A stretch of 64,000 nucleotides of DNA from assembly GCA_963522145.1 (NCBI GenBank), contig CAUQXI010000003.1, positions 1 through 64,000 on the forward strand, read 5' to 3'. The translations under genes and the position numbers were made by a program. Under the pieces are notes generated by a model. The model did not search any database and was not told the DNA's origin. It was given only the letters and a program-made list of their open reading frames with translations. This DNA comes from Mesorhizobium_B sp963522145 (GTDB taxonomy: Bacteria; Pseudomonadota; Alphaproteobacteria; Rhizobiales; Rhizobiaceae). Shown here piece after piece: positions 17,365 to 25,570 of the stretch; the first letter of the stretch is position 1; each line of letters starts with the position of its first letter.

Positions 17365-17393
17365 TTGACCTGTGATGCACCCCCCACTATGTT
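17365..17393 (+). promoter_or_regulatory. Promoter of the F0 ATP synthase operon
   Basis: TTGACC (17365-17370), a 17-bp spacer and TATGTT (17388-17393), 72 bp ahead of the atpI start. Both boxes and the spacing are close to the housekeeping sigma factor consensus. The rest of 17266-17464 holds no gene. Confidence 0.6.
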
Positions 17394-17464
17394 GCGGCCG
17401 ACTTCGAGGCGAACAGCCGGCGGATGCCGGACGCTTGGCTTGATGGTCTGGCAGGGAGGTTGCG

Positions 17465-17878
17465 ATGGCTGAACCGTTGCAGCCGGAAGGTCGGGGCGCT
17501 GCCGCACCGGGACTGGGTGAAGCCGAGCTTGAGCGCCGAAAGCGCGAGCTGGACGCCAAGCTCGCCGCGCGGCAACCGAAAGCCGAAGCCGGAACGGAAG
17601 CACCTGTAAGCGGGATGGCCGGAATGGCCTACGGCTTGCGGCTTTCCAGCGAATTCATCGCGGCGATCGTGGTGGGCGCGGGCTTGGGATGGTTGATCGA
17701 CAGCTTTGCGGGCACCACGCCCTGGGGCTTGATCGTGTTCCTTCTGCTTGGCTTTGCTGCCGGCGTCCTCAACGTGCTCCGCTCCGCGGGGCGCGTCGCG
17801 GAATCGGCGGTGAGGGGACCGGGAGAGCCGGGCGCCTCGAACACAATCAACCGTCCCGGTTCGGGCGGTCGTCCGTAA
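17465..17878 (+). CDS. atpI: ATP synthase accessory protein AtpI
   Basis: 137 residues. AtpI is a small membrane protein, often described as an assembly factor for the c ring or a Mg uptake protein, encoded first in atp operons. Residues 1-45 are charged and poorly conserved. Two transmembrane helices follow (SSEFIAAIVVGAGLGWLIDS and WGLIVFLLLGFAAGVLNVLR), with the family motif between them (FAGTTPWG). The C-terminal tail is Gly/Pro-rich. It lies 16 bp ahead of atpB in a five-gene F0 cluster. The F1 genes are elsewhere, as is usual in alphaproteobacteria. Confidence 0.9.
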   Translation: MAEPLQPEGRGAAAPGLGEAELERRKRELDAKLAARQPKAEAGTEAPVSGMAGMAYGLRLSSEFIAAIVVGAGLGWLIDSFAGTTPWGLIVFLLLGFAAGVLNVLRSAGRVAESAVRGPGEPGASNTINRPGSGGRP

Positions 17879-17894
17879 GCGCAAAGGTCCGGGA

Positions 17895-18647
17895 ATGGCC
17901 AACGATCCGATCCATCAGTTCCAGATCAGCAAGATCGTGCCGATCGAGATCGGCGGGCTCGATTTCTCATTCACCAATTCCGCGGCCTTCATGGCCATTA
18001 CGGTCGCTGCGGCGGCCGGCTTCCTTTATCTCGCTACGTCACGGCGCGCCGTCGTGCCCGGCCGCAGCCAGTCCGTCGCCGAGATGGCGTATGACTTCGT
18101 GGGCTCCATGCTGCGCGACGCGGCTGGCTCGGGCGGCATGCGCTTCTTCCCGTTCGTCTTCTCGCTTTTCACCTTCGTGCTCACCGCCAACCTGCTGGGC
18201 ATGGTGCCGTATTTCTTCACCATCACGAGCCAGCTCATCGTCACTGTCGCGCTCGCGCTGCTCGTGATCGGAACGGTGGTGGTTTACGGCTTCATGAAGC
18301 ACGGCTTCGGCTTCCTGAAGCTTTTCGTTCCGTCCGGCGTGCCGGGCCTGCTCGTGCCCCTGATCGTGATGATCGAGGTGATCTCGTTCCTGTCGCGGCC
18401 GATCAGCCTTTCCATCCGCTTGTTCGCCAATATGCTCGCGGGCCACATCACGCTCAAGGTCTTCGCCGGCTTTGTCACCTCGATGAGCGCGCTGGGTGCG
18501 GTCGGCGTGCTGGGATCGTTCCTGCCTCTTCTGATGACGGTCGCAATCACCGCGCTCGAATTTCTCGTGGCATTCTTGCAGGCTTATGTCTTCACCGTGC
18601 TCACCTGCATGTATCTCAACGACGCGGTGCATCCCGGCGGGCACTGA
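17895..18647 (+). CDS. atpB: ATP synthase F0 subunit a
   Basis: 250 residues. Subunit a forms the proton half-channels next to the c ring in the inner membrane. The protein has five or more hydrophobic helices. The key arginine lies in RPISLSIRLFANMLAGH, and the last helix contains the conserved Gln of FLQAYVFTVLTCMYLNDAV. The N-terminal motif (DPIHQFQISKIVPIEIGGL) is typical of alphaproteobacterial AtpB. It sits between atpI and atpE. Confidence 0.95.
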   Translation: MANDPIHQFQISKIVPIEIGGLDFSFTNSAAFMAITVAAAAGFLYLATSRRAVVPGRSQSVAEMAYDFVGSMLRDAAGSGGMRFFPFVFSLFTFVLTANLLGMVPYFFTITSQLIVTVALALLVIGTVVVYGFMKHGFGFLKLFVPSGVPGLLVPLIVMIEVISFLSRPISLSIRLFANMLAGHITLKVFAGFVTSMSALGAVGVLGSFLPLLMTVAITALEFLVAFLQAYVFTVLTCMYLNDAVHPGGH

Positions 18648-18697
18648 GCCCGGTCGTTAGGCTGTATCGCAGTAGTTCACTCTCGTTTTTCGCTTCA

Positions 18698-18704
18698 CAA
18701 AGGA
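18698..18704 (+). promoter_or_regulatory. Strong ribosome binding site of atpE
   Basis: AAAGGAG is placed 7 bases ahead of the atpE ATG in an unstructured AC-rich leader (18690-18711). It is the most consensus-like site of the operon and fits the need for many c subunits per complex. Confidence 0.7.
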
Positions 18705-18711
18705 GTTCACC

Positions 18712-18939
18712 ATGGAAGCAGAAGCAGCAAAGTTCATCGGCGCAGGCCTCGCCTGCCTCGGCATGGCCGGCACGGCTCTTGGCCTCGGCAACATCTTCGG
18801 CAGCTATCTGTCGGGCGCGTTGCGCAACCCGTCGGCCGCCGACGGCCAGTTCGGCCGCCTCGTGTTCGGCTTCGCCGTGACGGAAGCTCTGGGCATCTTC
18901 TCGCTGCTCGTCGCCCTGCTGCTGCTTTTCGTGGTCTGA
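18712..18939 (+). CDS. atpE: ATP synthase F0 subunit c
   Basis: 75 residues, a hairpin of two transmembrane helices. The first helix is glycine-rich (FIGAGLACLGMAGTALGLGN), the loop has the F1-contact motif RNPSA, and the second helix carries the proton-binding glutamate in FAVTEALGIFSLL. Subunit c forms the rotor ring. The gene has a strong ribosome binding site and is followed by a hairpin (18953-18977), both of which should raise its output relative to the other F0 subunits. Length is normal for alphaproteobacteria. Confidence 0.96.
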   Translation: MEAEAAKFIGAGLACLGMAGTALGLGNIFGSYLSGALRNPSAADGQFGRLVFGFAVTEALGIFSLLVALLLLFVV

Positions 18940-18952
18940 GCCGACACGATAT

Positions 18953-18984
18953 GCCGGCCGCGACACCTGCGGCCGGCCTTTATT
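18953..18984 (+). terminator. Intra-operon hairpin after atpE
   Basis: A 9-bp perfect stem GCCGGCCGC/GCGGCCGGC (18953-18961 and 18969-18977) with a 7-base loop is followed by CTTTATT. It stands 13 bp after the atpE stop and 28 bp before atpF2. It can act as a partial terminator or as a barrier to 3' exonucleases that stabilises the atpE message. Confidence 0.65.
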
Positions 18985-19011
18985 GACCAGCGACCAGAGC
19001 GGGAAGCGTAA

Positions 19012-19599
19012 ATGTTTGTGACGCCCGGATACGCGCAGGAGGCTGCTCCCGCCGAAACCGAAGCCCATGGCGCCGTGAGCGAGGCCGGAACGGTCGAGCA
19101 TCACGGGTCCGGTGTTTTCCCGCCCTTCGACAGCACCTATTATCCCTCGCAGCTGCTTTGGCTCGCGCTCACTTTCGGCTTGTTCTATCTGTTCCTGAAG
19201 CGCGTGATCATGCCTCGGCTGGCCGGCATCATCGCCGACCGCCAGGCGCGCATCGCCGGCGATCTCGAACAGGCGTCTCGGGCGAAGGCGGAAGCAGACG
19301 CGGCCGTCGCATCCTATGAGCAGGAACTCGCCCAGGCACGTGCAAAGGCCAACAGCATCGGCCAGAGCGCGCGCGATGCGGCGAAAGCCGATGCGGAAGC
19401 CGAACGCAAGCGCATCGAGGCCGAGCTTGATGCCCGCCTCGACGCGGCGCAGGCGCGTGTCTCCGCGATCAAGGCTTCGGCCATGGGCGAGGTGGGCACG
19501 ATCGCCGTTGACACTGCCGAGGCGATCATCGAGCGCCTCACCGGCAACAATATCGACCGTGCGGCCGTGCAGGCTGCCGTGTCAGCCTCGCAAGGGTGA
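19012..19599 (+). CDS. atpF2: ATP synthase F0 subunit b' (second b subunit)
   Basis: 195 residues. Alphaproteobacteria have two different b subunits forming a heterodimeric peripheral stalk. This one has a longer N-terminal region (about 45 residues before the membrane), the helix LLWLALTFGLFYLFLKRVIM, then the charged coiled coil IADRQARIAGDLEQASRAKA and an Ala/Glu-rich tail. It precedes atpF, and its stop (19597-19599) is 5 bp ahead of the atpF ATG at 19605. The position and the longer N-terminus distinguish it from subunit b. Confidence 0.92.
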   Translation: MFVTPGYAQEAAPAETEAHGAVSEAGTVEHHGSGVFPPFDSTYYPSQLLWLALTFGLFYLFLKRVIMPRLAGIIADRQARIAGDLEQASRAKAEADAAVASYEQELAQARAKANSIGQSARDAAKADAEAERKRIEAELDARLDAAQARVSAIKASAMGEVGTIAVDTAEAIIERLTGNNIDRAAVQAAVSASQG

Positions 19600-19604
19600 C
19601 GAAG

Positions 19605-20090
19605 ATGGCATTCGACGCAACATTCTGGGCTTTTGTCGCGCTCCTGATCTTTCTTGCCGTCGCGATCTATTTCAAGGTGCCGGCGATGCTTGCCCGCCAG
19701 CTCGACGAGCGCGCGAACCGCGTGCGTGCCGATCTGGAAGAGGCGCGCCGGCTGCGCGAGGAGGCACAAGGCCTGCTTGCGGAATATCAGCGCCGCAAGG
19801 CCGAAGCCGAGCGTGATGCGCAGGAGCTTCTGGCTTCGGCGCAGCGGGAAGCCGAGCGCCTCATGGCGGAAGCCCGTGAAAAGTCGCAGGACTATGTCGC
19901 CCGCCGCACTGCGCTCGCCGAGCAGAAAATCGGCCAGGCCGAGCGGGATGCCGTCAACGAGGTCCGGGCCAGCGCCGTTGACATTGCGGTGGAAGCAGCG
20001 CGCAAGATCCTCGCCGCGCGGGGGGATGAAGGCTTGAATTCCAGCTTGTTCGAGAACTCGTTGAACGAGATCAGAACCAAGCTCAACTGA
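19605..20090 (+). CDS. atpF: ATP synthase F0 subunit b
   Basis: 161 residues from the ATG at 19605; a GTG at 19596 would overlap atpF2 and adds three residues. The N-terminal helix (FWAFVALLIFLAVAIYFKVP) anchors the stalk, and the remaining 130 residues are a charged coiled coil (ARQLDERANRVRADLEEARR onward). It ends the F0 operon. Downstream lies a gene-free stretch with a strong terminator at 20301-20326. Confidence 0.93.
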   Translation: MAFDATFWAFVALLIFLAVAIYFKVPAMLARQLDERANRVRADLEEARRLREEAQGLLAEYQRRKAEAERDAQELLASAQREAERLMAEAREKSQDYVARRTALAEQKIGQAERDAVNEVRASAVDIAVEAARKILAARGDEGLNSSLFENSLNEIRTKLN

Positions 20091-20300
20091 ATGGCGTGAG
20101 ATGCGCTTTTCGGCGGAGCGAACTCGCTTCGTCCTCGGAAGGTGCGGCGAGATTATGGGTTCTGAGGAGCCGGGAAATCCTCAAGCCTGAGGCACGCGCT
20201 GCCCTCGGTCTCCTGCGTTTAAGGCGGAGACAATGTCTTCGCGGATGTGGCGCTGCTTAAGCCCAATGACCACTCCTGGCGGCAGGCACTACACCGCTGA
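20091..20300 (+). ncRNA. Candidate small RNA or structured 3' leader between atpF and a strong terminator
   Basis: This 210-base stretch has no coding sequence and ends at a clear intrinsic terminator. It contains several possible stems, for example GAGGA/TCCTC, CCTCA/TGAGG and GTCTCC/GGAGAC. It could be a long 3' untranslated region of the atp operon or an independent RNA. I compared it by eye with the general features of 6S RNA, SRP RNA, RNase P RNA and tmRNA and recognised none of them. Confidence 0.3.
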
Positions 20301-20326
20301 AAAGGCAGGCTCAAGCCTGCCTTTTT
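20301..20326 (+). terminator. Rho-independent terminator after the atp region
   Basis: A perfect 10-bp stem AAAGGCAGGC/GCCTGCCTTT with a 4-base loop (20311-20314) ends in a run of five T. It is the most convincing intrinsic terminator of the window on the plus strand and faces the 3' end of rnhB. Confidence 0.85.
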
Positions 20327-20364
20327 GTTGCCCGTCCGCGCTCTCGATTATCGACCGGAGCCGG

Positions 20365-21030
20365 TCATTCGCCCGCGAGCAGGGCTGCCTGAGACCTGAC
20401 AGGTGCGAAGGAAAGACGGTGGAGCCGCGTGATCGGCCCATGCGCCTGGAGCGCCGTCTGGTGCCGCGCCGTCCCGTAGCCTTTATGGCGTTCGAAGGCG
20501 AATGCCGCGTGATGGCTTCCGCAGCATTCCATCATCCGGTCGCGCATCACCTTGGCGACGATCGACGCCGCAGCGACCGATTGCGAACGCTGGTCGCCAC
20601 GAATGATCGCATGCCCCGGACATGAGAGCCCCGGTGGCACGTCTTGGCCATCCACCAGCGCGAGCTTCGGCGCGAGAGTCAGCCCGTCCAGCGCGCGGCA
20701 CATGGCGCCGAGGCTTGCCCGGAGAATGTTGATCCGGTCGATCGTTTCGGCCGAGGCCGAGGACACGGACACGGCGAGCGAGGTCTGCAGGATCAGGGCA
20801 AACAACCGCTCGCGCTCCGCCGCTGAAAGCCGCTTGGAATCGTCGAGGCCTTCCGGCAGGTTGCTCGGATCGAGGATCACCGCCGCCGCAACCACCGGCC
20901 CCGCGAGCGGCCCGCGCCCTGCTTCGTCCAGCCCCGCCACCGGCCACAAGCCGCGGGCAATGGCCCCCGCCTCCTCGGTGAAGTCGGGTTTGGGGCAAGG
21001 AAGCGGAGAATCGGAGGGCGCGCGAGCCAT
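20365..21030 (-). CDS. rnhB: Ribonuclease HII
   Basis: 221 residues from the ATG at 21030; the open frame continues upstream without conserved residues. RNase HII removes ribonucleotides from DNA. The metal-binding signature VAGLDEAGRGPLAGPVVAAA supplies the first Asp and Glu, and LALVDGQ and SQSVAAASIVAKVMRDRMM the others. The C-terminal FERHKGYGTARHQTALQAHG is typical. It follows the radical SAM gene on the same strand with about 145 bp between. Confidence 0.93.
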   Translation of the reverse strand: MARAPSDSPLPCPKPDFTEEAGAIARGLWPVAGLDEAGRGPLAGPVVAAAVILDPSNLPEGLDDSKRLSAAERERLFALILQTSLAVSVSSASAETIDRINILRASLGAMCRALDGLTLAPKLALVDGQDVPPGLSCPGHAIIRGDQRSQSVAAASIVAKVMRDRMMECCGSHHAAFAFERHKGYGTARHQTALQAHGPITRLHRLSFAPVRSQAALLAGE

Positions 21031-21175
21031 GTTGCGGCAAGGCTTGGCACCGCCTCCGATCCTCCGCAAGACCCGGCTTCGCTCCTGGGGCGGGAGGAAG
21101 CAGGGCAGCATGCCCGACCGGGGAGAGCCAGGCACGTTTCGACGTTCCGCCAAGCCGGCGCACAGTCTGCGACTG

Positions 21176-22333
21176 TCAGAACAGCTGCAACTGCTCCATG
21201 GGTTTCGGCTTGTTCGGCACGGTGAACAGATCATCGCGCAGCTGGCGACGCTCGGTGTTGAGGCCGAGCCTCCGCGCGGCAATCTCGAAGCGTCGGCCGA
21301 TCTGCCAGGCATAAGGCCCAACGCCCTTCATGCGCTGGTTCCATTCTGCGTCGTAATCCTTGCCCCCGCGCATCGAACGGATCAGCGAGATCACGTGCCG
21401 ATAGCGATCAGGATAGTGACGCAGCAGCCAGTCCTTGAAGAGCGGTGCGACTTCCAGCGGCAGCCGAAGGAGCACATAGCCCGCTTCCCGCGCGCCGGCC
21501 GTATGTGCCGATTCGAGCAGTCGCTCGATGTCGCCGTCATTGAGGCCCGGGATCACGGGAGCCACCATCACTGAAACGGGTATGCCGGCATCGCTCAGCT
21601 CGCGCATTGCCCCCAGCCTGCGGGAAGGCGTAGCGGCGCGAGGCTCCATCGCACGTGCCAGAGTGCGATCGGTGGTCGTCAGCGAGATCGCTACCTTCGC
21701 CAGGCCCCTCGCCGCCAGGCGGGACAGGATATCGATGTCGCGCGTGACGAGCGCACCCTTGGTGACGATGGCGAAGGGATGAGAGAAAGCCTCCAGAACT
21801 TCCAGGATCGCGCGGGTGATCCGCTGCTGCTTCTCGATCGGCTGGTAAGGATCGGTGTTGGTTCCAAGCGCGATCGACCGCGGCTGATAGCCGGGCTTCG
21901 ACAATTCTCGCTCCAAGAGCAATGCGGCATCCGGCTTGGCGAAGAGCCTGGTTTCGAAATCGAGGCCCGGCGAGAGACCCACGAAGGCATGGGTCGGCCG
22001 TGCGAAGCAGTAGGAGCAGCCATGCTCGCAGCCGCGATAAGGGTTGATCGAGCGGTCGAAGGAGATGTCGGGCGAATCGTTTCGGGTGATGATGGTGCGC
22101 GCCTTTTCGGCCTGCACCTCCGTCTTGAAGGGCGGCAGATCCTCAAGCGAGTTCCAGCCATCATCGAACGCGGAACGGGCAAGCGGCTCGAAGCGGCCGG
22201 CATCGTTGGTCGCTGCCCCACGGCCGCGCCGGCGACCATGATCGATCACAAGCCCTGTCGAGCCGGAAGTATCATCCAGCTGCGTAGCCGCGCCTCCAAA
22301 AGCATCGCGGCGATCGCGCACGATCTGCTCCAT
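21176..22333 (-). CDS. PA0069-family radical SAM protein
   Basis: 385 residues from the ATG at 22333. The iron-sulfur motif is CEHGCSYC inside SINPYRGCEHGCSYCFARPT, followed by SAM-binding segments (IALGTNTDPYQPIE, FAIVTKGALVTRDIDIL). It belongs to the PA0069 subgroup, related to spore photoproduct lyase-like and Rv2578c-like proteins; the reaction is not known to me. The N-terminal 60 residues are Arg-rich and variable. It is divergent from the small glycosyltransferase gene, with 150 bp between the starts. Confidence 0.85.
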   Translation of the reverse strand: MEQIVRDRRDAFGGAATQLDDTSGSTGLVIDHGRRRGRGAATNDAGRFEPLARSAFDDGWNSLEDLPPFKTEVQAEKARTIITRNDSPDISFDRSINPYRGCEHGCSYCFARPTHAFVGLSPGLDFETRLFAKPDAALLLERELSKPGYQPRSIALGTNTDPYQPIEKQQRITRAILEVLEAFSHPFAIVTKGALVTRDIDILSRLAARGLAKVAISLTTTDRTLARAMEPRAATPSRRLGAMRELSDAGIPVSVMVAPVIPGLNDGDIERLLESAHTAGAREAGYVLLRLPLEVAPLFKDWLLRHYPDRYRHVISLIRSMRGGKDYDAEWNQRMKGVGPYAWQIGRRFEIAARRLGLNTERRQLRDDLFTVPNKPKPMEQLQLF

Positions 22334-22483
22334 CGTCCTCTCCGCCGATCTTGCCCTGCCTGCCGAGACAGCGCGATTCGCGTGATGCAGATGTAGGACC
22401 GCGATGCGAACAAAGCAAGAACATTTGTCCCTGCTGGTCTTGCGGTGGCGTTGCCTGATCAATTCGGCTAAGCGAAAATTCTG

Positions 22484-22972
22484 ATGCTGTCCGTGGTGAT
22501 CGAGGCGAAAGCGGGAAACGAGGAGCGGTTGGCCCGCACCTTGGGATCGCTCGTGGGCGGGGCCGTTTCAGGCGCGGTGCGCGAGGTGATCGTGATCGCT
22601 GACGATGATCCGGCTGGCATCGCCAAGGTTGCCGATCATGCTGGGTGCCGGATCAGCGGCGATCTGCGATCCGCGGTCGAAAATGCCAAGTCCGACTGGC
22701 TCCTGTTTCTTGAGCCCGGCGCGCGCATCCTCGACGGCTGGGAGGAGAGCTTGCTCATCCACGCGGCGAGGTCGAGCAGGCCTGCCTGCTTGTCGCGAGA
22801 CAGCGCGGGCGTCTGGGCACTCGCGGAATTTCTGCGGCGAAACAGGACGCCTTTCTCGCACGGGCTTCTGATCAGGCGAAGCGAGGCTCGGCCGCTTTTG
22901 CGCGAGGGCGGTAAAGGCTTGAGCGGGTTGCGGCCTCAGCGCCTTGCCGCACGCATCGTACCGGCGAGTTGA
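22484..22972 (+). CDS. Short glycosyltransferase-like protein
   Basis: 162 residues. The first part reads like a family 2 glycosyltransferase N-terminus: LSVVIEAKAGNEERLARTL, REVIVIADDD and SDWLLFLEPGARILDGWEE. The position normally holding the DxD metal motif reads EPG, and the protein stops about where the acceptor domain would begin. Similar short proteins occur in Hyphomicrobiales next to moaB and ispE, as far as I recall. It is convergent with moaB, 3 bp apart. Activity is uncertain. Confidence 0.6.
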   Translation: MLSVVIEAKAGNEERLARTLGSLVGGAVSGAVREVIVIADDDPAGIAKVADHAGCRISGDLRSAVENAKSDWLLFLEPGARILDGWEESLLIHAARSSRPACLSRDSAGVWALAEFLRRNRTPFSHGLLIRRSEARPLLREGGKGLSGLRPQRLAARIVPAS

Positions 22973-22975
22973 TCC

Positions 22976-23524
22976 TCAGGCGGAACGTCCCTCGCGTCGC
23001 AAGTGCTCGTCGAGCCGCGGCATGATTTCCACGAAGTTGCACGGCTGGTGCCGGTAGTCGAGCTGTGCCTTCAGGATGCCGTCCCAGGCATCGCGGCACG
23101 CGCCGGGTGAGCCGGGCAGCACGAAGACAAAGGTCGCATCCATTACGCCCGCCGTGGCGCGGCTCTGGACCGTCGAGGTTCCGATCTTCTCGAAGGAGAT
23201 GCGGTGGAAGATGGCGGAAAATCCGTCCATCCGCTTGTCGAATAAAGGCTCGAGCGCCTCCGGCGTCACGTCGCGGCCGGTAAAACCGGTGCCGCCGGTG
23301 GTGATCACCACGTCAATCGCGGGGTCGCGCGTCCAGGCGCGCACTTGGGCGGCGATCTGTTCCTTGTCGTCCGGCACGATCGCGCGCGCGGCCAGTTGGT
23401 GCCCGGCCTGACGCAAGCGCTCGGCCAGCGTGTCGCCGGAACGGTCATCGGCAAGGGTGCGCGTGTCGGAAACGGTGAGCACGGCGATCGAAAGAGAGAT
23501 GAATGCGCGTTCGGCGGAGGTCAT
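22976..23524 (-). CDS. moaB: Molybdopterin adenylyltransferase-like protein MoaB
   Basis: 182 residues. MoaB/MogA proteins adenylate molybdopterin before metal insertion; in some bacteria MoaB's exact role is unsettled. The sequence has ISLSIAVLTVSDTRTLADDR, the GG-motif VITTGGTGFTGRDVTPEALE and LPGSPGACRDAWDGIL. The start overlaps the ispE stop (ATGA), so it ends a tightly packed unit. There are no other molybdenum cofactor genes in the window. Confidence 0.92.
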   Translation of the reverse strand: MTSAERAFISLSIAVLTVSDTRTLADDRSGDTLAERLRQAGHQLAARAIVPDDKEQIAAQVRAWTRDPAIDVVITTGGTGFTGRDVTPEALEPLFDKRMDGFSAIFHRISFEKIGTSTVQSRATAGVMDATFVFVLPGSPGACRDAWDGILKAQLDYRHQPCNFVEIMPRLDEHLRREGRSA

Positions 23525-24414
23525 GACGGGCTCGGGGCAGGGGTTGTCGCGGTTGCCAGCACGAACCAGCCGAGCATGGCGCTAGATATTGCTTCGGCTG
23601 CTCTCGTTGCCGCGCTGGCCGCGGGAAAAAGCCCGAAGCAAGTCGCGCCCGAGCCGGACATGCGCGCGAATGCGGCGCCATGAGCCAGAAGCGCCGCCTT
23701 CGTATCGGCAATTGCGGGAACAAGCGCGATGGCCGGCGGCTCCAGATCGTTACGCGTCATGTGCAGCCAATCCACCAGCATCCCGAAGCTCTGCCCTGCC
23801 GGCAAAGGAGGAAGCGGCGGGTTCTCGCGCTTTTGAAGCTCGCAGAAGACGGCGGGCGTGGAAACGGCGATGCCCGGGTTGATCAGCACCAGCGCGAGTT
23901 CCGGGAATCGCGCAAGCGGCTCGATGCGCTCGCCGACACCGCACGCGATCAGGGGGCGCGGATCCATGGACATTGGCACGTCCGCGCCAAGTGGCAGGCT
24001 GACTGCTTCCGTCGCGCGCGGCACGTTCCAGAGCCGAGCGAGCGCGCGAAGTGCCGCGGCGGCGTCGCTCGATCCGCCGCCAATTCCCGAGGCGACCGGC
24101 AGATTCTTTTCCAATCGAATGGAAACCGATCGTGCGAGACTAGGATCAGTGGCCGCCCGCAACGCGTCTCGCGCCTGCAGCACAAGATTGAAGCCGTCCA
24201 GCGGAACCTGTGCCGCGAACGGGCCTCGAACCTCGAAGGCGTCACTTGACGCAGCCCGGGCTTCCACGACGTCGCCTGCCTGGGCGAACACAACGAGGCT
24301 TTCCAGTTCATGGTAGCCGTCGGCGCGCTGGCCGGTGACATGCAGCGCGAGATTGATCTTCGCCGGCGCCCGCTCGGAAATGACCTCGGGCGACAATGCG
24401 ACGTGATCGCTCAA
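23521..24414 (-). CDS. ispE: 4-diphosphocytidyl-2-C-methyl-D-erythritol kinase
   Basis: 297 residues. IspE phosphorylates CDP-ME in the non-mevalonate isoprenoid pathway, of which ispH lies at the other end of the window. GHMP-kinase signatures are visible: APAKINLALHVTGQRADGYH at the N-terminus, the ATP loop LPVASGIGGGSSDAAA, and ARMSGSGATCFGLF in motif 3. It overlaps the upstream small membrane-protein gene (ATGA) and the downstream moaB, so the three are translationally coupled. Confidence 0.94.
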   Translation of the reverse strand: MSDHVALSPEVISERAPAKINLALHVTGQRADGYHELESLVVFAQAGDVVEARAASSDAFEVRGPFAAQVPLDGFNLVLQARDALRAATDPSLARSVSIRLEKNLPVASGIGGGSSDAAAALRALARLWNVPRATEAVSLPLGADVPMSMDPRPLIACGVGERIEPLARFPELALVLINPGIAVSTPAVFCELQKRENPPLPPLPAGQSFGMLVDWLHMTRNDLEPPAIALVPAIADTKAALLAHGAAFARMSGSGATCFGLFPAASAATRAAEAISSAMLGWFVLATATTPAPSPS

Positions 24415-24596
24415 TCGCGCGCGAGCCTGTATTCGCCCGTCTTGGGATCCTTGACGAGCGTGCCGTTGGAGGAGGCTGCGCGCTCCTTTTCCACGCGGCG
24501 GATGCGGGCCGTCACGCGCTCGGCTTCGCGGATGAAAGCGCGATAGCCCATGATGGCGATAAGCGCGATCAGTGCGAAGAAGATCAGTTGCGGCAT
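24411..24596 (-). CDS. Small membrane protein of unknown function
   Basis: 61 residues: an N-terminal transmembrane helix (LIFFALIALIAIMGYRAFI), then a basic charged region and the tail GTLVKDPKTGEYRLARD. It overlaps ispE by 4 bp. Small proteins with this layout sit upstream of ispE in related genomes, as far as I recall. No function is assigned; the coupling suggests at least a shared expression level. Confidence 0.75.
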   Translation of the reverse strand: MPQLIFFALIALIAIMGYRAFIREAERVTARIRRVEKERAASSNGTLVKDPKTGEYRLARD

Positions 24597-24648
24597 GGCG
24601 GGGCTCCCCGATCGGACAACAGCATCCTATCCTGCGCTTTCCGGTTTT

Positions 24649-25539
24649 TCAAAGACCGTATCGGCTCCAAAGCGCGCGCTCTTCCGCTGCCTGCGCAAGG
24701 CCAGTCGCCGCATCTGCGAGTGCGTGATCGCCCACGCCGAACAGCCCGAGGCGCCGAGAGAAAAGCGAGCGCGGCGGCGAGACAAGCCTGAGCCGTGTCT
24801 TCGGACCGAAGAGCGCGCGCAAGGTTCCGCGCATATCGCCGAGACCATCCACAAGGCCGAGCGCAAGCCCGCGCTTGCCGGTCCAGAACAGGCCGGTGAA
24901 CAGGTCCGCATCTTCCGCGAGCTTCGTCCCGCGTCGTTCCCGGACCATGCCGATGAACGTGTCGTGGATTTCGAGCTGCAGTACCTTGAGCCGCTCGACA
25001 TCCTCAGGCTTCTCCGGCTGAAACGGATCGAGCACCGCCTTGTTCTCGCCGGCCGTATGGACCCGGCGTTCGACGCCGAGCTTGCGCATCAGTTCGGTGA
25101 ATCCGAATGAGGCTGAAACCACACCGATTGAGCCGACGATGGAGGATGGATCGGCGATGATCTCGTCGCCCGCGAGCGCGATCATGTAGCCGCCAGATGC
25201 CGCGACATCCTCCACGAAGACGAGCACGCGCTTGTTCTTGTCGGCGGCAAGGTCGCGGATGCGTTGGAAGATCAGGCGCGATTGAACGGGTGAGCCGCCG
25301 GGTGAGTTGATCGACAGCGCGACCGCCGGCGCTTCGGTGAAGCTGAATGCCTTTTCCAGCACGCCCGCAACGGAGGCGAGGTTGAGCGATGGCCGGAGCT
25401 GCCCGCCGCCGGCCATGATCGTTCCGTGCAGACGCACCACGGGGATCGTGACGCCCTCGGGACGAAGCGAAGCGGGAAGCAGGCGGCGCAGGAAGCGGTT
25501 CAAGCGGGCACTCCGGGGTTCGATCCCCGATGTAGGCAT
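24649..25539 (-). CDS. sppA: S49-family signal peptide peptidase (SppA/SohB-like)
   Basis: 296 residues from the ATG at 25539. S49 peptidases cut residual signal peptides in the inner membrane using a Ser-Lys pair. Visible are VVRLHGTIMAGG at the start of the protease fold, ALSINSPGGSPVQS, VEDVAASGGYMIALAGDEI with the nucleophile region, and SSIVGSIGVVSASFG. No clear transmembrane helix precedes the domain, so it resembles the short, possibly soluble forms. It follows trmN6 by 31 bp. Confidence 0.87.
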   Translation of the reverse strand: MPTSGIEPRSARLNRFLRRLLPASLRPEGVTIPVVRLHGTIMAGGGQLRPSLNLASVAGVLEKAFSFTEAPAVALSINSPGGSPVQSRLIFQRIRDLAADKNKRVLVFVEDVAASGGYMIALAGDEIIADPSSIVGSIGVVSASFGFTELMRKLGVERRVHTAGENKAVLDPFQPEKPEDVERLKVLQLEIHDTFIGMVRERRGTKLAEDADLFTGLFWTGKRGLALGLVDGLGDMRGTLRALFGPKTRLRLVSPPRSLFSRRLGLFGVGDHALADAATGLAQAAEERALWSRYGL

Positions 25540-25570
25540 TTCTGATGCGCTCACAATGCGGGAAGCCGGA

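Noticed and set aside
20091..20300. Possible 6S, SRP, RNase P or tmRNA gene
   Set aside because: None of the signature segments of these RNAs was seen; kept only as an unidentified ncRNA candidate.
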